A stretch of 64,000 bases of DNA from BOG-908 sp963795825. GTDB taxonomy: Bacteria; Pseudomonadota; Alphaproteobacteria; Acetobacterales; Acetobacteraceae. Shown piece after piece: positions 52,825-61,183 of this stretch. The stretch is taken from NCBI GenBank assembly GCA_963795825.1, contig CAWCIW010000001.1, positions 806,001 to 870,000 of the forward strand. Direction: 5' to 3'. A model generated the notes under the pieces. It did not search any database. It was not told the DNA's origin and saw nothing but the letters and a program-made list of their open reading frames with translations. How positions within the stretch are numbered: the stretch's first letter is position 1; every line of letters begins with the position of its first letter. A program made the translations under genes and the position numbers.

Positions 52825-55080
52825 GTGAAGGCAGCTGGCATTTTAGGGATTGCGGCGGCGGTGGGCGTCGCGCTGCCGGGGCTGGCCCAGCAGGTTCCTG
52901 CCCCGACGGTGCGGCTCGGGACGATCGAGGATGTGATCGTGACGGCGACGCGGCGGCCGGAGCGGCTGCAGCGCGTGCCGATCAGCATCACATCCGTGGG
53001 CGAGCGCGAGCTGAAGCAGCGCGGGACCGACGATCTGAGCGGGATCGCGCAACTGGCGCCGGGGTTGAATTTGAACAACCAGGGCGTGGCACAGGAAAAC
53101 CCGACGATGCGCGGCGTGAGCACCGGCGCGAGCACGAACCAGGGCGCACAGCAGGCGACGGTGGGGTTGTATATCGACGATATTCCGGCGCAGAGCGCTG
53201 CGGTCCAGGGCGGTGCTGTCGACATCCCGCTGTTCGACATACAGCGTGTGGAGGTTCTGCGCGGGCCGCAGGGAACGCTGTTCGGATCGGGCTCCTTGAG
53301 CGGTGGCATACGCATACTGACCAACAAGCCCGATATGGAAAAATACGGCGCGACAATTGAGGTGACGGGCAGCGGGACGGAGAATGGTGGGGCGAACGAT
53401 GCGGTGAATTTGGAGGGGAATTTTCCGATCGTGCCGGACAAGTTGGCGGTGCGCGTTGTGGGGTATGACCGGTTTGCCAGCGGGTACATTGATAATATCG
53501 TGACGCGGCAGAAGGATGTGAACGATCTGCGCAACTGGGGCGGGCGGGTGTTGGTGGATGCGCAGCCGACGCCGGATTTGAATGTGTTGCTGACGTTTTT
53601 GCACGAGAATGCGTATGGGTCGAGCGATGGGCGGTCGGTTTATGGGACAAGCAATCCGGATGTTGATCCGGCGCGTGACGAGAATACGTTGAGCGAGGCT
53701 GGGGAGTTCTCGCAATATGTCGGCTATAATCTAGCGGCCAGTTACGATCTGGGCAGTGTGCGGCTGTTTGATTCCACGACATACGCTGTGCGGGAGTCGG
53801 GCGGATCGCTGGATTTTTCCGGGTACCAGAACCTGGTGCTCGGGTTGTTCGGGGCACCGCCGGGCGATTTCAACCGGCCGGATGCCGGGCGGGATTTCAG
53901 CACGTCGGACACGTTCACGCAGGAGGTTCGGCTTTCCTCTGAGGGGGATGGGCCGTTGAAATATACTGTGGGCGCGTTCTACCAGCATATCACCGGCTCG
54001 GCGGGGCAGACGATATTTTCGTCGCTGGTGGAGAATTATCTGGGGCAGTTCCTTGGCGGGCCGAAGCCGGCTTTCGGCAATCTGGGAGATCTGCAGGCGA
54101 CCGCGGACCAGTCCGAGGAGGCGGTGTTCGGCGAGGGAACCTATACGGCGGGGTTGTTCGATTTCACGCTGGGATTGCGGGCGAGCCGGACGGAGGTGTC
54201 GTTCGTGACGCGCACGACGGGGATCACGTTCACCAACTCGCTTTCCACGGTTCCGGTGGTGACGCCTGGCAGCGAGAAGGGATATCCGGTAACGCCGCGT
54301 TTCGCGGTGGATTACCGGCTCGATCCGAATCTGACGGTATATGCGCAGATCTCGCGCGGGTTCCGGACCGGCGGGCCTAATCTTACTTATGGGTTCGGGC
54401 CTGGGATACCGGCTTCTTATACGTCGGATACGTTGTGGAATTACGAGCTGGGGGAAAAGGCGCAGCTTCTTGGCGGGCGGCTGCGGGTGAATTCCGACGT
54501 GTATTTCATCGACTGGTCTAACATCCAGATCCCCACGCAGAGCTCCGCGGGTAATCTGTTCATCCAGAATGCGGGTAACGCGCATTCTTTCGGGCTGGAG
54601 ACGGAGATCGCCGCGTCGCCTTTGCCTTGGCTGGATGTGGGGAGCTCGGTTTCTTTGAACCGGGCGGAGATTGCCAGCAATGATCCGACGTTGGTTAGGG
54701 CTACGGGCGCGTTGGGCGTGGCTGTGGGGGATCGGCTGCCGGCGGCGCCGCAGTTCACGATTTCCGATTATGCGCAGGTGAATTTCGACATGTTGGCGCG
54801 TGCGGCGTATTTTCGAGTGGACCAGAATTATGTGAGCGAAGAGAGCACGGACTTCGCCGATCATGGGGCGAAGTTCGGCAATTATAATCTGGTGAATTTC
54901 CGGGCCGGGGTGCATCTGGGGTCTGCGGAGTTGGTGGCGTTCGTGAACAACGCGTTCGAGAATCAGGGGATCAACAACGCGCTGGATGCGACGTTTGCGG
55001 ATCATTTTGCGACGCAGTTGAAGGCGGCGTTCCGGAATCGTCCGTTGACGGCTGGATTGACGTTTCGGGAGTCGTTTTGA
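52825..55080 (+). CDS. TonB-dependent outer-membrane receptor
   Basis: A 751-residue receptor from GTG 52825. The signal peptide KAAGILGIAAAVGVALPGLA precedes TIEDVIVTATRRPERLQRVP, a TonB box and plug start. The plug has VGLYIDDIPAQSAAVQ, DIQRVEVLRGPQGTLFGSGS and GGIRILTNKPD. The 22-strand barrel ends with GLTFRESF, a C-terminal Phe for outer-membrane assembly. The FGSGSLSGGIRIL pattern belongs to the siderophore/xenobiotic-like TBDR group. The substrate is unknown. It imports large substrates across the outer membrane using TonB energy. Confidence 0.9.
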   Translation: MKAAGILGIAAAVGVALPGLAQQVPAPTVRLGTIEDVIVTATRRPERLQRVPISITSVGERELKQRGTDDLSGIAQLAPGLNLNNQGVAQENPTMRGVSTGASTNQGAQQATVGLYIDDIPAQSAAVQGGAVDIPLFDIQRVEVLRGPQGTLFGSGSLSGGIRILTNKPDMEKYGATIEVTGSGTENGGANDAVNLEGNFPIVPDKLAVRVVGYDRFASGYIDNIVTRQKDVNDLRNWGGRVLVDAQPTPDLNVLLTFLHENAYGSSDGRSVYGTSNPDVDPARDENTLSEAGEFSQYVGYNLAASYDLGSVRLFDSTTYAVRESGGSLDFSGYQNLVLGLFGAPPGDFNRPDAGRDFSTSDTFTQEVRLSSEGDGPLKYTVGAFYQHITGSAGQTIFSSLVENYLGQFLGGPKPAFGNLGDLQATADQSEEAVFGEGTYTAGLFDFTLGLRASRTEVSFVTRTTGITFTNSLSTVPVVTPGSEKGYPVTPRFAVDYRLDPNLTVYAQISRGFRTGGPNLTYGFGPGIPASYTSDTLWNYELGEKAQLLGGRLRVNSDVYFIDWSNIQIPTQSSAGNLFIQNAGNAHSFGLETEIAASPLPWLDVGSSVSLNRAEIASNDPTLVRATGALGVAVGDRLPAAPQFTISDYAQVNFDMLARAAYFRVDQNYVSEESTDFADHGAKFGNYNLVNFRAGVHLGSAELVAFVNNAFENQGINNALDATFADHFATQLKAAFRNRPLTAGLTFRESF

Positions 55081-55090
55081 GCCGTAGTGA

Positions 55091-55270
55091 AGGGAAGAAA
55101 GTAGTCCTTTTTCGAGAAAAAGGACCAAAAAGCTTTTGCTACGACGATTGTACGAGGGCGTAGGCTATTTCTGCAAGCGCGTGGCTGGCGGAATCGAAGT
55201 GGGCTTTGGTGCAGGCGCCGAGATAAAAGCTTTTTGGTCCTTTTTCTCGAAAAAGGACTACTTTCTTCCT
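55091..55270. repeat. A/T-hairpin dispersed repeat, copy 19 (full copy, arms B/B)
   Basis: A 180-bp copy with two perfect type B hairpins. The inner segments are diverged (GCTACGACGATTGTACG, GGTGCAGGCGCCGAGAT). It begins 10 bp after the TonB-receptor stop and ends 35 bp before the acyltransferase GTG start. Confidence 0.94.
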
Positions 55271-55304
55271 TTCTTCTGCAGTGACGTCAGCCGGGAGTTG
55301 CCAG

Positions 55305-56141
55305 GTGCCATCAGGAAAAGATGAATGCGACGTGGCGGCGCTGGTAAGGCAACACCTGGCGCCGGTGCTGACGCCATTGATCACCGATTGCACGCCGGCG
55401 GACTACGAGCAGGCGTGGATCAGCATCAGCGATCCGGATGACAGCCGGTTAGGGCCGCTGGGGATTACCCTGATTGGCAAGGGGACTTCGGTTCATCTGC
55501 GGCGCGTGGACCGGTCTTTGGGCAGGGTGACGATCAATAATCTGAACGCCCGGAGATTGGACGTGGTGATCGACAATTCGGCCTGGACGGGACGGCTTAT
55601 TGCGAATGTGAGAGCACAGGCGGAGGACAGTCTGGTTGTGTTCAACCTTGCCGGTGGTGGCGTGATCAATCTGAGCGATGTGTTGCTGCGATCGGCGCGG
55701 CAGGTGTTGTTTTGGGGTGCTGGCGCGACGGCGGTGGGGTTTCAGGTGCTGGCGATCGAGGGGGAGGCGCGGTATGTCGCGATCGGGGATGACGTGATGG
55801 TCTCGTCCGGCGTTTCGTTGCGGAACTACGACATGCACGCGATCGTCGATTTGCGCACCATGCGGCCGTTGAACGGGCCGGTCGATGTGCGGGTGGAGCA
55901 GCATGTTTGGGTTGGGCAGGATGCGCTTTTGCTCGGCTGCGAGCGTGTTGGTTTCGGGACGATCATCGGGGCGAAGTCGATAGCGAAAGGGCGTTTGCCG
56001 GCCAGGGTTATTGCGGCTGGGACGCCGGCGCGGATTGCTGCTGTGGACCGAAGCTGGGGACGCCAGCCGGGGGGTATTTCGCCTGTGGAGATCGCTTTGT
56101 TGGCGCGTCTGGAAGAGCTCGAGCGCGGCGGCGCTGTCTAA
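55305..56141 (+). CDS. Hexapeptide-repeat (left-handed beta-helix) acyltransferase
   Basis: A 278-residue protein from GTG 55305 (GGGAG upstream). The C-terminal half reads ARYVAIGDDVMVSSGVSLRN, VRVEQHVWVGQDALLLGCER and VGFGTIIGAKSIAKGRLPAR, followed by VIAAGTPARI. This is the ending of LbH acetyltransferases, with the usual Asn/Asp-Gly-Ile turns. The first half (about 1-130) has irregular beta segments (RLGRVTINNLNARRLDVVID-type) and may be a cap. It probably acylates a sugar in surface glycan. It resembles CatB/WcaF-type enzymes only at the C-terminus. Confidence 0.78.
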   Translation: MPSGKDECDVAALVRQHLAPVLTPLITDCTPADYEQAWISISDPDDSRLGPLGITLIGKGTSVHLRRVDRSLGRVTINNLNARRLDVVIDNSAWTGRLIANVRAQAEDSLVVFNLAGGGVINLSDVLLRSARQVLFWGAGATAVGFQVLAIEGEARYVAIGDDVMVSSGVSLRNYDMHAIVDLRTMRPLNGPVDVRVEQHVWVGQDALLLGCERVGFGTIIGAKSIAKGRLPARVIAAGTPARIAAVDRSWGRQPGGISPVEIALLARLEELERGGAV

Positions 56142-56229
56142 GCGGTCCGGCGCGAATATGGGGCGTGGAGTTGCGTTGATCTGCGTGCTGCCTTGGTGCC
56201 GATGGGCGAAGGAACACGCCGATACCACC

Positions 56230-56272
56230 GTCGGAGCAAAACTTTTTTCAGGAAAAGCTTTTAGCCTTGCTT
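56230..56272. repeat. A/T-hairpin dispersed repeat, copy 20 (degenerate half copy)
   Basis: GTCGGAGCAAAACTTTTTTC then a decayed stem and AAGCTTTTAGCCTTGCTT. The inner TCGGAGCAAAA and terminal GCCTTGC blocks remain. It lies 90 bp after the acyltransferase stop. The rest of 56142-56350 shows no gene. Confidence 0.55.
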
Positions 56273-56350
56273 CGATGTTCGCGTTGAAACGGTTAGACGC
56301 AGGTTTTAACGCCACGTTTGCCATAAACTATCAGACGCCGAGACCAATGG

Positions 56351-57330
56351 TCATGCGATCTGCGGAAGGCTTTTTGCGCGCAAATTCCTCCTGCTGTTTG
56401 TATCGGTTGCGGCAGTGGTTTCTAGCAACTGGGCTTTTGTATCGGGTGGGGTGGGAAGGCCGTAGATTTCGCGGTAGCCGGCGACCATGACAGCGCGCGA
56501 GGGTGGTTCTGGGAGGTTGGCGACGAGGCGGTCCCAAAGGCCATTCTCTGTGCACGCGCGCTGGATGGTCTCGGCGAGCGCGCGGTGGTCGCCTAGTTGG
56601 AAATGCAGCGCGTCGACATCGTGGGTGTTGCGCTCGGCGAGGCCGCCGGCGTTGCTGCAGATGACGGGGCGGCCGAACATCCAGGCTTCGGACACGACGA
56701 GGCCGAAGCTTTCCCACCAGACGCTGGGCACGATGCACCAGTCGACGCGTGACATGCGGCCCTGGCGTTGGGTGACTTCGTAGCTGCCGCGGTTGGTGAC
56801 GATGCGGTCTTCGACGGGGCGGGCATCTTCCTCTGCAAAAAAGCTTTCGAGTTCGGCGCGTATGGCGGGGGTGGCGTAGCGCAGGTTGTCGCCGTTGAGA
56901 TCGACGGTGAAATTGGTGAAGCCTTGGGCGCGCAAGAGGGCAACCGCGCGCAGGATGACCTGGACGCCTTTACGCTGACATATTGGCCGAAGAAGCCGAA
57001 GCGGTTGTGCGTCGGGCTGGCGGGGGGAAGGCGGCCGGCGGGGGCGTAGCTGTCCTGGCCGTTGGTGACCTGACGGATCTTGTCGGGCGGGATGCCCCAG
57101 CGCGTGTAGTGGTCGATCATGAAGGCGCTGGGGACGGTGTAGGCGTCGGCGTGGCTGAGGAGGGCCTGGCCTATGCCGGCGCCGAGCTGGAGGAAGGCTT
57201 CGATTTGGGGGCTGCCGAAATAGGTGGCGGCGGCGAGGTATTCGAAAGCGCTGTCACGCAGGGCGGTGGCGGTGAGGAAGTTCAGGCGGGGGGTGTGAGT
57301 TATGCGGGCCTGGGCTGTGGCAATGCTCAT
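56351..57330 (-). pseudogene. Glycosyltransferase (GT4-type) fragment with one frame break
   Basis: Only the end of the N-terminal domain and the C-terminal domain are present (about 326 residues when repaired). The upstream frame reads HADAYTVPSAFMIDHYTRWG, IPPDKIRQVTNG and FGFFGQYVSVK. After about 56967, with one G added, it continues VQVILRAVALLRAQGFTN, with nucleotide-sugar site VPSVWWESFGLVVSEAWMFG. An in-frame TAA lies two codons before ATG 57330, and the usual N-terminal acceptor domain is missing. It is therefore likely truncated at about 57330 by a deletion or recombination event and now nonfunctional. Confidence 0.8.
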
Positions 57331-57700
57331 TACTTAGCAGAAGAGTGGAAGGTTCAGATACCATTTTGGCCAGTTCACTTGCAAGCTGGTTCCGAACGAG
57401 TAGTCTATGCTTACTCACATCCTGTTCTGACAGAACTCCTGCAGACCTGCGGATGTCGTCGCGAAGGTTTGTTTCTCTAAGCGCATACGTTGTAAGACGT
57501 TCGTGATCGGCGATATTTTTGTAAGGCGTCAGAGACATGGGGACGTAAAAGCCGCGGGTCTCAAGAACCTGACGATTCAAATGTAAAACGTTTGAAATGT
57601 CGTAGTGCCTGTTTTCTCGGTTCCTATATGAAGACAGCAACGTGGAAAACGCTTTGTCAATTAGAGTAGTCCTTATTATATTGTGGAAGCAGTTGCGTGC
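57331..57700 (-). pseudogene. AT-richer gene fragment, possibly sulfotransferase-like
   Basis: A low-GC stretch with a minus-strand reading frame (57254-57640) whose 5' part reads LHLNRQVLETRGFYVPMSLT, then DVSKHRLLVRNQLASELAKM and STLLLSNEHC. Such LHLNRQ.L...GFYVP and SNEH patterns occur in sulfotransferase-like proteins of surface-glycan loci, but the P-loop is not visible, so the assignment is weak. The frame runs into the glycosyltransferase fragment out of frame at about 57330-57345, which marks the fusion point. The composition differs from all neighbours. Probably dead. Confidence 0.4.
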
Positions 57701-57762
57701 TTCTGCACATTGATAACGTGTCGCAGTGACATCGGCGTCGGACCAACCACTTTTAGTGCGCC

Positions 57763-58296
57763 TCAGCGTTCGTCAGCTCGAAACGCCTGTCCGGCGTTAA
57801 GAGCAACTGTGTCCTGTGAAGCCGCAGCTTCCCGCATTTTCTTCTGCCGGACCGCAGCGCGGCGGACATGGGTCACGATGTCGGGCAAGTCGGAGGGGGC
57901 GACGACGTATATGCCGGCACGGGCGGCGTCCGCCTGCAGATCGGGCGGCAGGGTTTGCTGGCTGAGTATGCCGATGATCAGGCCGGTAGGGCCGGATACG
58001 ATGACGCTGTCTTTCATCAAAGTGGGCAGAGAGAGCGTCTCCTCGGTGTGGATCATCATCGAGAGGCCGACATTGTCCTTTTGCGCGCGGATGAAGATGT
58101 TCCAAGCGGGTTGGGGCTCGAGCAGGGTCCAGCCGTTCTGCTTCAGGTAGGCCCGGGTGAGGCTGAGCTGGCGGGAGAAGGTGAGGTTGGGCGGCCAGGT
58201 GTCGGGCCGGCCGACGAGGCGGGCGTGGCGCCAGGCGCGCCAGGCGAATGCGGCGGCGCCCAGGCCGGCGAGGCCGGCTACGGCAATGAGAGTCAT
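57763..58296 (-). CDS. Small membrane-anchored unknown protein
   Basis: A 177-residue protein with an N-terminal transmembrane helix (LIAVAGLAGLGAAAFAWRAW) and a cytoplasmic domain. Segments are LTFSRQLSLTRAYLKQNGWT, AWNIFIRAQKDNVGLSMMIH and AARAGIYVVAPSDLPDIVTH. The last part, with a preceding TGLIIGILSQQT, resembles a restriction-endonuclease-like or RNA-binding fold in outline only. No named family recognised. A basic tail (RAAVRQKKMREAA) ends it. Confidence 0.6.
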   Translation of the reverse strand: MTLIAVAGLAGLGAAAFAWRAWRHARLVGRPDTWPPNLTFSRQLSLTRAYLKQNGWTLLEPQPAWNIFIRAQKDNVGLSMMIHTEETLSLPTLMKDSVIVSGPTGLIIGILSQQTLPPDLQADAARAGIYVVAPSDLPDIVTHVRRAAVRQKKMREAAASQDTVALNAGQAFRADER

Positions 58297-58361
58297 CGGT
58301 AGTGGGCGGGCCGGTCAGTGCGTGGGGGCTGGGTCCGGCGCGGCGTTCGGTGGGGTCGCGG

Positions 58362-58682
58362 TCATACGCGCTCCGGCAGGCGGCGTCCGGGCGCGCCGGG
58401 ATTGGGCGCGGCGGGCTGGAAGGTTGCGGCGTCTATCAGGCATTGCGGCAGGCGGGGGGTGGCGCGGGTAAGGTCGAGCGCGGTCGGCGTGCAGTGGGTG
58501 ATCTGGTTGCCGCCGCCGGAGGGTGCGGGGGGTGTGGGCTTGGGGGGTTCGGGGTCCCACGAGCCGCCCTGGGCGCGGCGGGTGGAGAGCAGGTCTCGCA
58601 CCGCGAGCGCCAGGGGCACGCCGAAGGTGAGGGTGCCGCTGAGGATTATCTGGGTTCCTGGCGTCATGCGGGCGTTCCCCAT
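58362..58682 (-). CDS. Small membrane protein
   Basis: A 106-residue protein, from ATG 58682 (MGNARM) or ATG 58667 (MTPGTQ). An N-terminal helix (IILSGTLTFGVPLALAVRDL) is followed by a Pro-rich stretch (WDPEPPKPTPPAPSGGGN) and a C-terminal part with LPQCLIDAATFQPAAPNPG. No family is recognised. A 16-codon frame (58315-58366) starts inside its stop with ATGA spacing, too short to judge. Confidence 0.55.
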   Translation of the reverse strand: MGNARMTPGTQIILSGTLTFGVPLALAVRDLLSTRRAQGGSWDPEPPKPTPPAPSGGGNQITHCTPTALDLTRATPRLPQCLIDAATFQPAAPNPGAPGRRLPERV

Positions 58683-58822
58683 GCTGGCGGGTCGGGGGCC
58701 GAGAGTGGCAGGTCGGCGGGCGCGATGCCAGCAGAAAAGCGGGGGGGGGCGCCGTTGCCTATCGTTACCGCAACCTGGGGAAGCGGCCCGGCGTTTTGGC
58801 TGCGAGAAACAGGGAGAGTGTC

Positions 58823-58945
58823 ATGGGAAGAGCGATTGCGGTTGTGTTGTTGCTGGCGACGATGGTGCCGTTGAGCGGGTGCATCGTGGCGGGGCCAGGT
58901 GGCGGTGGCGGCTGGTGCTATTATCACCCGTATCGCTGCAGGTAG
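58823..58945 (+). CDS. Tiny lipoprotein
   Basis: A 40-residue protein from ATG 58823, with AGGGAGAG seven bases upstream. The signal peptide ends in a lipobox LSGC (MGRAIAVVLLLATMVPLSGC), and the mature part is only 21 residues (IVAGPGGGGGWCYYHPYRCR). A Cys pair and Tyr/Trp cluster remain after lipidation. Similar tiny Gly/Tyr-rich lipoproteins are common in this group of bacteria and have no known role. A dispersed repeat follows 55 bp later. Confidence 0.6.
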   Translation: MGRAIAVVLLLATMVPLSGCIVAGPGGGGGWCYYHPYRCR

Positions 58946-59000
58946 TTGGCGCGGCTGGCCGGCGGTGCGGCGCGCCGTCGGTTTGGCTGAACGGTTTTGT

Positions 59001-59181
59001 AGGGAAGAAAGTAGTCCTTTTTCGAGAAAAAGGACCAAAAAGCCTTTGATGCGACGATTGCACGGTCGCTTAGGTTGTGTCGGCCAGTCGATGCGGTTGC
59101 GACGAGAGCGAGGCTCTTCGGGCAGGCGTCGGAATAAAAGCTTTTTGGTCCTTTTTCTCGAAAAAGGACTGCTTTCTTTCT
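59001..59181. repeat. A/T-hairpin dispersed repeat, copy 21 (full copy, arms B/B)
   Basis: A 181-bp copy. Both type B hairpins are perfect; AAAAGCTTTT is altered in the left arm to AAGCCTTTG. The core reads CCAGTCGATGCGGTTGCGA in forward orientation. It sits in the 58946-59275 gap, where the remaining sequence is a terminator and has no gene. Confidence 0.94.
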
Positions 59182-59220
59182 GTGCGCTCAAGCGACGCCG
59201 ATACCGATAGGCCAGAACGA

Positions 59221-59255
59221 AAAAAGCCGCCGGGGCAGGACCCCGGCGGCTTTTC
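59221..59255. terminator. Bidirectional intrinsic terminator
   Basis: AAAAAGCCGCCGGGG (59221-59235), loop CAGGA, and CCCCGGCGGCTTTTC (59241-59255). The 14- to 15-bp stem is very stable, with an A-run on one side and a T-run on the other, so it can stop transcription from both directions. It is 21 bp from the stop of the His/Lys-rich small protein. Confidence 0.9.
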
Positions 59256-59275
59256 GTATCTAGAGCGGAGACGCC

Positions 59276-59473
59276 TTACTTGGCGTGCTCGGTGCTCTTG
59301 GCATGCGCCTTGGTGGTGCTCTCATGGGCCTTGGTCGAGTGGCCATGGGCTTCCGTGGCGTGCGCGTGAGCTGCCTTGTGGTCACCCTTGTCGTGGTGCT
59401 CGGCAGCCGTCTTGTGGGACTTGGCGGCCTTTTCGTGGTGTTCGGCGGCCTCGTGATGACTGGTCTTCGGCAT
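59276..59473 (-). CDS. Small His/Lys/Ala-rich protein
   Basis: A 65-residue protein from ATG 59473, with GAGG eight bases upstream; ATG 59482 is an alternative. It consists almost only of A, H, K, E, S and T in repeated blocks (HHEAAEHHEKAAKSHK, HHDKGDHKAAHAHATEAHGH), giving a helical, charged character. The many His residues may bind metal. Such small proteins are common in alpha- and betaproteobacteria with unknown function, perhaps stress related. A strong terminator follows. Confidence 0.72.
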   Translation of the reverse strand: MPKTSHHEAAEHHEKAAKSHKTAAEHHDKGDHKAAHAHATEAHGHSTKAHESTTKAHAKSTEHAK

Positions 59474-59579
59474 GTGTGACATCCTCTGTTGTAGCGATGC
59501 GCTTCTATGGCGCACCCGTACGAAACGCTGGCGATCGGCAGGGGTTGCCGGACCCGCAGGCGGGTCCGGCCGGCTCTTT

Positions 59580-60281
59580 TCAGCTCAGGCTGGCGAGGGC
59601 GCGACGCAGCGCGCTGGCCTGCGGGTTGCTGACGGCGTGGCGGTTGACGATGTCGTTCGTGTTCACGCTGCGGCCGTAGTAGTTTGCGTCGGCTTCCGGC
59701 TTCGGCTCGATAAGCGAGCCCTGCAGGGAGATGCCGGCATACACGCCCGAGGACGAGGCCCAGGAGATGATGTCCGCGCCGCGCAGGGTGGTGGAGCCTT
59801 CGACTTCGGAGCCCAGGGTTGCCAGCGCCAGGCCGGCATCGGCGCCGATCTTGAAGTGGTCGGACATCACGGCGCGGAGCGCGCGCTCGGACTGGATGAA
59901 CAGGATCATCTCGCTCTCGGTGGCGCCGATCTGCAGGCCGAAGCTGGCCGAGCTGATCTGGTAGAAGGCGGGATCGGACCAGCCATGCGCGCCGCGGACG
60001 AGGAGCAGCGCGGTGCCGCCCTGGCCGCCGACGAAGAAGCCGGCCTTGAAGATGCGCGGGGCGATGAGGATGGCGCGGGTGGTGGCGAGGAGCTGGCGGG
60101 CGTTGCCGAACTCCTTGTCGCGGCGGAGGTCCTGCAGGGTGCCGAGCGCGTGGTCGACGGTGGCCTGCTGGTCCGGGCCGGCGAAGGCCGGAGGGGCGAG
60201 GGTGGTGGTGCCGAGCAGGGCGCCGGCGAGGATGGTGGAGATGGCGGCCCACTTCTTGAGGGCGGGGCGGAGGCTGGTCAT
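59580..60281 (-). CDS. SYLF-domain (Ysc84-like) exported protein
   Basis: A 233-residue protein with a signal peptide (AISTILAGALLGTTTLAPPA, cleaved near AFA-G). The SYLF lipid-binding domain reads ATTRAILIAPRIFKAGFFVG, GGQGGTALLLVRG and SDPAFYQISSASFGLQIGAT. It continues SEMILFIQSERALRAVMSDH and ends EGSTTLRGADIISWASSSGV. Eukaryotic Ysc84 binds phosphoinositides; bacterial versions are periplasmic and of unknown role, perhaps in envelope stress. It lies 121 bp beyond the hutG end. Confidence 0.84.
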   Translation of the reverse strand: MTSLRPALKKWAAISTILAGALLGTTTLAPPAFAGPDQQATVDHALGTLQDLRRDKEFGNARQLLATTRAILIAPRIFKAGFFVGGQGGTALLLVRGAHGWSDPAFYQISSASFGLQIGATESEMILFIQSERALRAVMSDHFKIGADAGLALATLGSEVEGSTTLRGADIISWASSSGVYAGISLQGSLIEPKPEADANYYGRSVNTNDIVNRHAVSNPQASALRRALASLS

Positions 60282-60402
60282 TGCAGAGGATCCTTTGGTT
60301 CGGCGTGCGTGGCCTGGTTTGCCGGCGGCGTGCGCCGGCTGACGAACGGGACAACCTTGCGGGCAAAGGATTGTTCCCCGGTGCGCGTGAAATTCCGGTC
60401 AG

Positions 60403-61183
60403 CTATGCGCGGGCGAGTTCCGTCACGAGTGCGCGCAAGGCGGCTTTGAGGGGGGCGGCGCGGGCGGGATCGAATTGGGCGGGGGTGGCTTCGTCGGCGT
60501 AGCTGCGGATGGCGAGCTCGAGCTGGATGGCGTGGATGTTGCTGGCGGGGCGGCCGTAATGGCGGGTGATGTGGCCGCCGCGGAACCGGCCGTCGAGGAT
60601 CGTGGTGAAGGGGTGCGGGGCGGTGGCGGCCAGGGCGCGGGCGACGAGGACAGGCGAGGCGGATGTGCCGTTGTTGGTGCCGTAGTTCAGGTCGGGGAGC
60701 TGGCCGGGGAACAGGCGGGGGATTTCGCCGCGTATGGAATGGGCGTCTAGCAGGCGGGCGGTGCCGTGGGCGGCTTGCAGGCGGGCGAGTTCGGCGGCGA
60801 GGGCCTGGTGGTAGGGCGCCCAGTAGAGCGGGAGGCGGCGGGCGATCTCTTCCGGCGGGGGCGGGGTTTCGTAGAGGGGGGCGCCGGCAAAGGTTTCGGT
60901 GGGGCAGACGGTGGTTTCGTGCTGGCCGGGGTAGAGGCGGCCGCCTTCGGGGTTGCGGTTGAGGTCCACCACGGTTCGGCTGTGGGTGGCGATGAGGAGG
61001 CTGGCGCCCAGGCCGGCGGCGAAATCGTAGAGGGTGGTCAACATGCCAGTCCGTGTCGATCAGGGCGCGGCCGGCAGGGGTGAGCTGGGCGGCGATGTCG
61101 GGCGGCAGATATGTGCCGGCGTGGGGGATGGAGATCAGCAATGGCGTGGTGCCCTGGTGGAGGGTGTGGGTGGGGGGCGTCAT
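60403..61183 (-). CDS. hutG: N-formylglutamate amidohydrolase (HutG), one frame break
   Basis: 259 residues when repaired. It hydrolyses N-formylglutamate to glutamate and formate in the histidine pathway. The upstream frame reads LLISIPHAGTYLPPDIAAQL and TDWHVD. After a one-base shift near 61033 it continues LYDFAAGLGASLLIATHSRT and NRNPEGGRLYPGQHETTVCP, then LDAHSIRGEIPRLFPGQLPD. Removing one G from the plus-strand GGG run gives a continuous WHVDHLYDF, matching the family. The ATG at 61183 overlaps the hutH stop (ATGA), so it is coupled. Confidence 0.85.

Noticed and set aside
58315..58366. A 16-codon coupled gene after the small membrane protein
   Set aside because: It is too short, Pro/Ala-rich and without any other support than ATGA spacing.
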